This document shows, piece after piece, positions 6,831-13,114 of a stretch of DNA of 15,121 bases (position 1 is the stretch's first letter; each line of letters opens with the position of its first letter). The DNA comes from a bacterium (GTDB taxonomy: Bacteria; Vulcanimicrobiota; Vulcanimicrobiia; Vulcanimicrobiales; Vulcanimicrobiaceae). Under the pieces are notes generated by a model. It saw nothing but the letters and a program-made list of their open reading frames with translations, was not told where the DNA came from and made no database searches. The stretch is taken from positions 1 through 15,121 of the forward strand of contig JAKAPO010000024.1 in assembly GCA_021807065.1 (NCBI GenBank), written 5' to 3'. The position numbers were made by a program, and so were the translations under genes.

Positions 6831-6835
6831 AAATT

Positions 6836-9361
6836 TTGGCTAAAGGAAATGTACGGATATTCGAGCTCGCCAAAGAGGTCGGGCTCACCTCGAAAGAACT
6901 GATCGCGCTCTTCAACGAGCGCCTGGGTGGGGTCTTCGAGGCCAAGAATCAGCTAAGCGTCGTACCAGACCAGATCGCCGATCTGGTCCGCAGCGTATTG
7001 GTGAAGCCCGCAGTTGTATCCAAACCGGCGCCGGCTGCTGCGCCGCCCGCTCCAACGACGCCAAAGTCCCCAGCACGAAAAGCTGCCCCAAAAGCTGCCC
7101 CAGCGCCCGCGCGGACGCCGGAGGCACCGATTCCGCGGCTTCGTCCGGTACCCAGCGGACAGCCGTCCGTCGCGAGGTCTGCCGCTACGAAACCCGCGGT
7201 CGCGAAACCTGCGGTCGCGAAATCGAGCGTTGCAAAACCCGGTGCTGCGACACCACCGGTGCCGCCGCGACCGGCAGTGCGGCCAGGCGTCGCTCCGCGT
7301 CCGGGACAGCCGGCGGCCGGCATCGCGCGCGCTCCGGTTGCACCCGGACGTCCTGCGCCCGGTGCGCCGGGTCGCCGCCCTGCCGGGAATGGCCCGTTCC
7401 GTCCGCTGCAACCGACGCGTATGGCAACGTCGGTAGCGGAGGCGCCCTCACCGACAGCTGGCGCCCGTCCCGGCGAGCGCGTTCGAACGCGCGAAGACAA
7501 AGAGGCGAAGAAGGATCGCGAAACCGAGCTGCTGCTCGAGAAAGAACGCCAGCGCAAGAAAAAAGCCGAAGCCGCCCGGCGCGTTCCCGAACGCAAACTG
7601 GAAACGATCGAGATTCCCGACCTGCTTACGGTTCAGGAACTCGCGACCTCCATGATCGTTCCCGCGAAAGACGTGATCGCAGAGCTCATCAAGATGGGCA
7701 CGATGGCAACGATCAATCAAAACATTCCCAGCGACGTCGCGATCTCTGTCGCGAAGAAGTTCGGTTTCAACGCGGTCGTCAAAGAGGCTGGTGAGGAAGT
7801 CACGGTAGAGCAGGAAGAAGACAGACCTGAGCTGCTCACGTCGCGGCCGCCGATCGTCACCGTGCTCGGTCACGTCGATCACGGAAAGACTTCGCTCCTC
7901 GACAAGATTCGGGAAGCCAACGTCGCCGCCGGCGAGGCGGGCGGCATCACGCAGAAGATAGGCGCCTACACGGTGGAGCGCGGGGATCGCAGGATCACGT
8001 TCATCGATACGCCCGGCCACGAAGCGTTCACCGCGATGCGGGCGCGCGGCGCACGCGTCACCGACGTTGCCGTACTGGTCGTTGCTGCCGACGACGGCGT
8101 CATGCCGCAAACGAAAGAAGCGATCGATCACGTGCGTGCGGCGAAAGTTCCGATCGTCGTCGCGATGAACAAGATGGACAAAGCGGACGCGCAACCCGAA
8201 CGCGTGAAGCAGCAGCTTGCCGAACAAGGCTTGCAGCCGGTCGATTGGGGCGGCACCATCGAAATAGTGCCGGTTTCGGCGAAGAGCGGCGAGGGCATCG
8301 ACAAGCTGCTCGAAACCGTCTTACTGGAAGCCGATATTCGCGAGTTGCGCGCGAACGCAAATCGCCGTGCGAGCGGCGTCGTCATCGAATCGTCGCTCGA
8401 TCGCGGCCGTGGCGCGGTCGCAACGGTGCTCGTGCAGAACGGAACGTTGCGGGTTGGCGACGTGATCGTCGCGGGTGGAACGTTCGGCAAGGTGCGCGCG
8501 CTGATCGACGACAAAGGCAAACAAGTGAAGAAGGCCGGCCCCTCCATTCCGGTTTCGGTGATGGGATTGGCCGACGTACCTTCGGCGGGCGACACGCTGC
8601 AAGTCGTGAGCGACGAGCGCGTTGCACGCGAGGCTGCGGAGAAGCGAAAATCACGCCGGCGCGACGTGCGCATCGCGGCGACCGATTCGCAGAAAGTCTC
8701 GCTAGAGACGTTCATGTCGATGCCGACCGAAGGGCGCAAGACGCTCAATCTCATCTTCAAAGCCGACGGACAAGGTTCGGTCGAGGCGCTGCGCGCGCGC
8801 ATGGAGTCGCTCTCGAACGATGAGGTAGAGATCCGCGTCATTCACGGCGGCGTCGGCGCGATCTCGCCCAACGACGTCAATCTCGCCAACGCGTCGGGCG
8901 CGGTGCTGATCGGCTTCAACATTCGCCCCGACGAGACGGCGAAACGGCTGGCCGAACAAGATGGCGTCGACCTGCGCTTCTACCAGGTCATCTACGAGAT
9001 CGAGGACGATCTCAAGAAGGCGATGCGAGGCATGCTCGCGCCGGTCGAACGCGAGGTGACGCTTGGCCGCGCGGAGGTGCGTCAAGTCTTCAAAGTCAGC
9101 AGGGTCGGCACGATCGTCGGCTGTTACGTCACGAGCGGCAAGATCGCGCGCAATGCGAAGGTGCGCGTCATTCGCGACGGCGCCGTCGTCTTCGACGGCG
9201 AGATCGAGTCGCTGCGCCGCTTCAAAGACGACGTTCGGGAGGTCGCGGAAGGCTTCGAGTGCGGCGTGCAGATCGCGAAATTCCAGGATCTCAAGGAAGG
9301 TGACGTACTCGAAGCCTACGCCAAGGAGCTCGTCGCCGCTCCGGAACCGGTGCACGCGTGA
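6836..9361 (+). CDS. infB: Translation initiation factor IF-2
   Basis: IF-2 is the GTPase that places initiator fMet-tRNA on the 30S subunit and promotes 50S joining. The 841-residue protein has an N-terminal IF2_N module (1-55, VRIFELAKEVGLTSKELI), a Pro/Ala/Lys/Arg-rich linker (about 60-235) and a second IF2_N-like module (about 255-320). The G domain follows with G1 GHVDHGKT (345-352), G2 GGITQKIGAY, G3 DTPGHE (391-396), G4 NKMDK (445-449) and G5 SAKSGEGI. Beta-barrel domain II, domain III and the C-terminal fMet-tRNA-binding barrel complete it. All GTPase motifs are intact. The TTG start has a good Shine-Dalgarno. Its stop overlaps the rbfA GTG start (GTGA). Identification is certain; the linker is low-complexity and lineage-specific. 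Confidence 0.98.
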   Translation: MAKGNVRIFELAKEVGLTSKELIALFNERLGGVFEAKNQLSVVPDQIADLVRSVLVKPAVVSKPAPAAAPPAPTTPKSPARKAAPKAAPAPARTPEAPIPRLRPVPSGQPSVARSAATKPAVAKPAVAKSSVAKPGAATPPVPPRPAVRPGVAPRPGQPAAGIARAPVAPGRPAPGAPGRRPAGNGPFRPLQPTRMATSVAEAPSPTAGARPGERVRTREDKEAKKDRETELLLEKERQRKKKAEAARRVPERKLETIEIPDLLTVQELATSMIVPAKDVIAELIKMGTMATINQNIPSDVAISVAKKFGFNAVVKEAGEEVTVEQEEDRPELLTSRPPIVTVLGHVDHGKTSLLDKIREANVAAGEAGGITQKIGAYTVERGDRRITFIDTPGHEAFTAMRARGARVTDVAVLVVAADDGVMPQTKEAIDHVRAAKVPIVVAMNKMDKADAQPERVKQQLAEQGLQPVDWGGTIEIVPVSAKSGEGIDKLLETVLLEADIRELRANANRRASGVVIESSLDRGRGAVATVLVQNGTLRVGDVIVAGGTFGKVRALIDDKGKQVKKAGPSIPVSVMGLADVPSAGDTLQVVSDERVAREAAEKRKSRRRDVRIAATDSQKVSLETFMSMPTEGRKTLNLIFKADGQGSVEALRARMESLSNDEVEIRVIHGGVGAISPNDVNLANASGAVLIGFNIRPDETAKRLAEQDGVDLRFYQVIYEIEDDLKKAMRGMLAPVEREVTLGRAEVRQVFKVSRVGTIVGCYVTSGKIARNAKVRVIRDGAVVFDGEIESLRRFKDDVREVAEGFECGVQIAKFQDLKEGDVLEAYAKELVAAPEPVHA
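7190..7234 (+). repeat. Short in-frame tandem repeat in the IF-2 linker
   Basis: Three 15-nt units encode KPAVA, KPAVA and KSSVA (residues 119-133). The third unit has diverged. This is a small tandem expansion in the disordered linker and could vary in copy number between strains. Confidence 0.65.
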
Positions 9362-9723
9362 AGGCACAGCGCATCGCGCGGATCGATCACGAGTTGCAAC
9401 GGGTGCTCGGAACGCTCGTCACCCAGGAGTTGAAAGATCCGCGGCTCGGTTTCGTGACCGTTACGCGGACGGAGGTCAGCCACGACCTGTGCCAATGCAA
9501 GGTGTTCGTCTCGATCATCGGCGATCGCGATCGCGCCCGCGAATCGCTCCACGCTTTGCGGCACGCGGCCGGATTCTTGCGGGGAGAACTGGGGCATCGC
9601 GTCGACTTGCGCCGCACGCCCGAGCTGATCTTCGTCGAGGATCGTACGACCGAACGCGCCATCGAACTCGGGCGGCGCCTGCGAGCCGATGCGGAGCGGC
9701 GCGAGCGGGGACGCGCGCCGTGA
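9358..9723 (+). CDS. rbfA: Ribosome-binding factor A
   Basis: RbfA is a KH-like cytosolic 30S assembly factor acting near helix 1 of 16S rRNA and the decoding region. The 121-residue protein has the family pattern: QRIARIDHELQRVLGTLVTQELKDPRLGFVTVTRTEVSHDL, then CKVFVSI, and the C-terminal helix with HRVDLRRTPELIFVEDRTTERAIEL. The start is GTG 9358, giving a GTGA overlap with the infB stop and therefore probable translational coupling. The C-terminus is short and arginine-rich. It overlaps nrnA by another GTGA. Confidence 0.95.
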   Translation: MKAQRIARIDHELQRVLGTLVTQELKDPRLGFVTVTRTEVSHDLCQCKVFVSIIGDRDRARESLHALRHAAGFLRGELGHRVDLRRTPELIFVEDRTTERAIELGRRLRADAERRERGRAP

Positions 9724-10700
9724 TCGAGAGAGAAGCCACATCGACGAGCACCGAAAGCGTCGTCGCCGAGCTGCGGCGGCGGCCGGCGTTCGTGATGGTG
9801 AGCCACGTCAAGCCCGACGGAGATACGCTCGGCGCCGGGCTCGCGTTGGGCCTTGCGCTGGAACGGCTCGGCAAGCGCGTCTCGTACTTTCAGCAAGATC
9901 CGGTACCGCGCAACCTGCGGTTCCTGCCGCGGACGGAACGCGTCACGCACGCGCTCCCGAGCGACCTTCCACCACAGACGCTGTTCGTGTTCTGCGACAT
10001 GAGCGATCCCGCACGAGCGGGCAACCTCCTCCCGGCGATCGCCCGCGAAAACGTGCTCGACGTCGATCATCATTTGGGCAACACGTACTTCGGCGGCATG
10101 AACTACGTGTTGCCGTCCGAGTGCTCGACCGGGACGGTCGTCATGCGGCTGCTGCGAGTCCTCGGCGTCGAGATCGACGCCGAGATCGCAACCTGCGTTC
10201 TCACCACGATCGTGACCGATACCGGTGGGCTCATGCACTCGAACACGACGCCGGAAGCGCTGGAGCTGACGGCGCAACTGATGCGACTCGGGGCGAATAA
10301 GGAGCGCATATCACGCGAGATTTTCGCGAACAAACGCGTTGCCGCAACAAAACTGCTCGGCCGCATCATTGGGGCGATGCAGTTCGCGCACGGAGGACGC
10401 TACTGTTTCTCGTGCGTCGACGACGCGATGCTGCGCGAATGCAGCGCCGACGGCGAGGACACCGAGGACATGGTCAACGTCTTGCTCGGCCAAGAAGGCG
10501 TCGAGGTTGCTGCACTGTTCAAAGCCTATGCAGGCGAGCTACGCGTGAGCTTGCGGTCGGCCGGCCACGTCAACGTTCAAGCCGCCGCCGCAAGCCTCGG
10601 CGGCGGCGGTCACTTTCGGGCATCGGGTCTGGATTTCAACGGAAGCCTTGCCGAGGCCATCACGGCCGTTGATAAGGCGCTGGTCCAGCAAGGGTTATGA
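9720..10700 (+). CDS. nrnA: DHH/DHHA1 phosphoesterase, NrnA-type nanoRNase/pAp phosphatase
   Basis: NrnA-type enzymes degrade 2-5 nt RNAs and hydrolyse 3'-phosphoadenosine 5'-phosphate with Mn2+. Of 326 residues, the metal-binding motifs are visible: H29-x3-D33-x-D35 in SHVKPDGDTLGA, the DHH signature D116-H117-H118 in DVDHHLGN, and DTGGLMHSNTT. The DHHA1 substrate-binding domain ends with GGGGHFRASG (294-303). The open frame runs back to 9063, but that part is an infB/rbfA shadow; GTG 9720, preceded by CGGGGA and overlapping the rbfA stop as GTGA, is the start. The gene next to rbfA and truB is a common Gram-positive-type arrangement. A c-di-AMP/pGpG-preferring activity cannot be excluded. 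Confidence 0.93.
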   Translation: MIEREATSTSTESVVAELRRRPAFVMVSHVKPDGDTLGAGLALGLALERLGKRVSYFQQDPVPRNLRFLPRTERVTHALPSDLPPQTLFVFCDMSDPARAGNLLPAIARENVLDVDHHLGNTYFGGMNYVLPSECSTGTVVMRLLRVLGVEIDAEIATCVLTTIVTDTGGLMHSNTTPEALELTAQLMRLGANKERISREIFANKRVAATKLLGRIIGAMQFAHGGRYCFSCVDDAMLRECSADGEDTEDMVNVLLGQEGVEVAALFKAYAGELRVSLRSAGHVNVQAAAASLGGGGHFRASGLDFNGSLAEAITAVDKALVQQGL

Positions 10701-10701
10701 G

Positions 10702-10841
10702 CTTGTCATGACGAGCGTAGCACGAACGAAGTGAGTGCGAGGTCGAACTACCGGCGCAAGACGTTCTCGCGGTCCTTCGCCTTCGCTCGCTGTGCTCGCT
10801 ACGCTCAGGATGACAAGTGCCGCTCGGTGCGCTCAGGATGA
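10702..10841. repeat. GTCATCCTGAGCG-type inverted-repeat intergenic element
   Basis: The nrnA-truB gap starts with CTTGTCAT...GAGCGTAGC (10702-10721) and has its near-perfect inverse at 10798-10817 (17 of 20 bases match). Between them are degenerate AGCGAACGAAG-like and TTCGCTCGCTG-like strings that can extend the pairing. A 12-base string CGCTCAGGATGA occurs at 10802-10813 and again at 10830-10841. Elements of this GTCATCCTGAGCG style are, from general knowledge, dispersed many times in intergenic regions of several GC-rich phyla. No transposase is present; it resembles a REP/MITE-like unit. It would fold as a long hairpin inside the operon mRNA. Confidence 0.75.
10835..10838 (+). promoter_or_regulatory. 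truB Shine-Dalgarno-like AGGA within the repeat
   Basis: AGGA ends ten bases before the ATG at 10849 and belongs to the second CGCTCAGGATGA copy of the intergenic repeat. It supports ATG 10849 (MASVLGFVNVFK) over the in-frame upstream GTG at 10735, whose extra 38 residues are translated repeat. Confidence 0.45.
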
Positions 10842-10848
10842 TACGGCG

Positions 10849-11730
10849 ATGGCAAGCGTATTAGGGTTCGTTAACGTTTTCAAGGCGGCGGGGCCAAGCT
10901 CCGCCCAGACGGTCGCGCGCATTCGCGGAATTTATGGAGTCCATTCCGGAGACCGTCACATCGGCGCGGGACATTTGGGAACGCTCGATCCTCAAGCGGC
11001 CGGCGTTCTGCCGGTCGCGATAGGTAAGGCGACCAGACTGATTCCGTTGCTCACCGATCAGCGTAAAGCGTACGCGGGAATGCTGCATCTCGGTCGCGCG
11101 ACGACGACGCAGGACGCTCTCGGCGAAACGGTCGCCGAAGCCGAGGTTCCCGAAGACTGGGGACGGCGCTTGCAGGATGCGATTTCGCAGTTTGTCGGGC
11201 GCATCGAACAGACCCCGCCGATGTTCTCGGCCGTGCATCATGACGGGCGGCGCCTCTACGAACTTGCACGCGAGGGAAGAAGCGTCGAGCGCCGTTCGCG
11301 CTCGGCGACCGTGTACTCCATTACGGTGATCGGCATCGAAGAACGCGCCGCGCGGCTGCGCGTCACGTGCGGCGAAGGGACCTACGTGCGCACGCTGTTC
11401 GCAGATTTGGGTGCGGTAATGGGCATTCCCGCGCACATGGGCGCGCTCGTGCGCGAAGCGTCGGGGCCGTTCGTGCTGTCCGAGTCGTTGACCCTTGACG
11501 AAATTGCGGGCAATCCGTCTGCGGCGATCATTCCGCCGGAGAACATCATCCCGTTTCCGACGATCGTGCTCGACCTTCGCGGAGCGGTCGATTTTCGTGC
11601 AGGACGCGTCGTTGCATTACCGGGTGGCGCGCCCGCGAAGCACGTCTTCGTCCGCGACGAATCTCGCACGCTCGTCGGTGTCGGCGAGACGCATGGTGCG
11701 CTGCTCGCACCGCGAAAAGTCTTCGCTTGA
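10849..11730 (+). CDS. truB: tRNA pseudouridine(55) synthase TruB
   Basis: TruB converts U55 in the T-loop of tRNAs to pseudouridine. The 293-residue protein carries motif II GHLGTLDPQAAGVLPVAIGKATRL with the catalytic Asp47 (family consensus GHTGTLDP; the third residue is Leu here), QTPPMFSAVHHDGRRLYELAREG, and VTCGEGTYVRTLFADLG. A C-terminal PUA-like part (about 235-293) follows. Within the operon it is separated from nrnA by the repeat element, the only place where the chain from infB to the thioredoxin gene is loose. Its stop overlaps the ribF TTG start (TTGA). Confidence 0.95.
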   Translation: MASVLGFVNVFKAAGPSSAQTVARIRGIYGVHSGDRHIGAGHLGTLDPQAAGVLPVAIGKATRLIPLLTDQRKAYAGMLHLGRATTTQDALGETVAEAEVPEDWGRRLQDAISQFVGRIEQTPPMFSAVHHDGRRLYELAREGRSVERRSRSATVYSITVIGIEERAARLRVTCGEGTYVRTLFADLGAVMGIPAHMGALVREASGPFVLSESLTLDEIAGNPSAAIIPPENIIPFPTIVLDLRGAVDFRAGRVVALPGGAPAKHVFVRDESRTLVGVGETHGALLAPRKVFA

Positions 11731-12632
11731 AGATTCGCTACGATCTTCTTCGCGAGAGCGATCGTCCGCTCGTGCTCGCCATCGGCTTCTTCGACGGCAT
11801 GCACGTCGGACATCTAGAAGTCGCACGAGCCGCATTGCGTTTGCGCAAACCCAGGTTTCGCTCCGGCGTGCTGACCTTCTCGAATCATCCCGCGGCGTTT
11901 CTGCGACCGGGGACCGAACCGCCGCTTCTTACAACCCCCCATGAACGGCTCTCACAACTCGGAGAGGTCGGTTACGAAGAGTGCTTCTTCGTGCCGTTCG
12001 ACGAGCGGATCGCTTCGATGACGCCCGAAGCGTTCCTCGATCTCTTGATCGTGCTGGGCGTTCGCGGTATCGCCGTCGGAGAAACCTTCCGCTTCGGTCG
12101 AGGTCGCGCCGGCGACGTCCGGTTCATGCGTGAGTTCTTGCAGCGGCGCGTGGAGGTGATTGCAGTCCCAAGCGTCGTTGCTGAAGGCGAGCGCGTCTCT
12201 TCGACGAGAGTGCGTGGGCTCGTGGCAGCAGGCGACATGGAGCGAGCAGATGCGCTCCTCGTGCGTTCGTACGAGCTGCGAGGAACTGTCGAAATCGGCG
12301 CAGGACGAGGTCACGGGCTGGGTTTTCCGACGGCGAATATTCGTCCACCGGATAAATTGCTGCCGGCCGACGGCATCTATGCGGCGGTTGCACGGTACGA
12401 CGGCCGGGATTATGCGGCGCTCGCTTCGATAGGGAAGAATCCTCACTTCGGCGGCGAAGCGCGCACCATCGAAGTATGGCTGCGAGATTTTCGCAAGACG
12501 ATCTACGGACGGGAAGTGGCGGTGCGTGATCTGCGGTTTGTGCGAAAGCAGCGCACGTTCGGGAGCGTTGACGACTTAAAGGCACAGATGCAGCGCGATC
12601 TCGAAGCGGTCGCGTACCCGGGCTACGTATGA
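11727..12632 (+). CDS. ribF: Bifunctional riboflavin kinase/FAD synthetase
   Basis: RibF phosphorylates riboflavin to FMN and adenylates FMN to FAD. The 301-residue protein has the N-terminal adenylyltransferase domain with GFFDGMHVGH (20-29), GETFRFGRGRAGD and the SSTRVR loop. The C-terminal flavokinase domain has GHGLGFPTAN (195-204, with the Mg/ATP-binding Thr202 and Asn204) and PADGIYA. The TTG at 11727 overlaps the truB stop (TTGA) and is the expected length start, though without a strong Shine-Dalgarno. It ends in an ATGA overlap with the thioredoxin-like gene. truB-ribF adjacency is widespread in bacteria. Confidence 0.96.
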   Translation: MKIRYDLLRESDRPLVLAIGFFDGMHVGHLEVARAALRLRKPRFRSGVLTFSNHPAAFLRPGTEPPLLTTPHERLSQLGEVGYEECFFVPFDERIASMTPEAFLDLLIVLGVRGIAVGETFRFGRGRAGDVRFMREFLQRRVEVIAVPSVVAEGERVSSTRVRGLVAAGDMERADALLVRSYELRGTVEIGAGRGHGLGFPTANIRPPDKLLPADGIYAAVARYDGRDYAALASIGKNPHFGGEARTIEVWLRDFRKTIYGREVAVRDLRFVRKQRTFGSVDDLKAQMQRDLEAVAYPGYV

Positions 12633-13105
12633 AGCGGGCCTGCGCACTAGCAGTATTGCTGCTCGTCGCCTGCAACGGCGGCACGAGCGGGCCTGGTACC
12701 GGAAAGATCGCGCCGCCTTGGAGCGACCCGTTGGCTACCGGCGGCAAACTGACATCGGCATCGCTGCACGGCGACCCCGTCTACCTCAATTTTTTCGCAA
12801 CGTGGTGTCCGCCGTGCAACGAAGAGGCGCCAGGCATCGAAAAACTCGAGAAACGTTATGCCGGGCGCGGCCTTCGCATCGTCGGAGTCGACGTCGAGGA
12901 AAACGCAACGCTCGCGCGGCGATTTCGCGCGAAATACGGCTTGACGTATCCGATCCTCGTTGATACTGGGACGCTCGAAAACCTCTACCGTGTCAACGGT
13001 TTGCCCGTACACGTTTTCATCTACCGCGACGGTACCATTCATCGCATCGTGATCGGGGAGATGTCGAGCTCCGAAATTAGAGCTGAGATCAGAGCTATCT
13101 TATAG
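12629..13105 (+). CDS. TlpA/ResA-like thioredoxin lipoprotein
   Basis: Likely an extracytoplasmic thiol-disulfide reductase. The 158-residue protein starts with a lipoprotein signal, MKRACALAVLLLVAC, with the lipobox L12-V-A-C15. A thioredoxin fold follows with W59-C60-P-P-C63 in FFATWCPPCNEEAPG and the cis-proline region NGLPVHVF (Pro126). Other TlpA traits are LNFFATWC, IVGVDVEEN and the C-terminal FIYRDGTIHRIVIGEM. Members of the family reduce apocytochrome c or supply reductant to other envelope proteins. The ATG at 12629 overlaps the ribF stop (ATGA), so it is cotranscribed with a housekeeping operon to which it has no obvious link. No cytochrome c maturation genes are in the window. Confidence 0.9.
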   Translation: MKRACALAVLLLVACNGGTSGPGTGKIAPPWSDPLATGGKLTSASLHGDPVYLNFFATWCPPCNEEAPGIEKLEKRYAGRGLRIVGVDVEENATLARRFRAKYGLTYPILVDTGTLENLYRVNGLPVHVFIYRDGTIHRIVIGEMSSSEIRAEIRAIL

Positions 13106-13114
13106 CGCTCGCGC

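Noticed and set aside
9063..9719. N-terminal extension of the nrnA open frame
   Set aside because: It overlaps infB and all of rbfA, is Arg/Ser-rich nonsense in character, and the DHH domain begins right after GTG 9720.
10735..10848. 38-residue N-terminal extension of TruB from a GTG
   Set aside because: The extension is translated repeat sequence; TruB family proteins begin near the GFVNVFKAAGPSS segment that follows ATG 10849.
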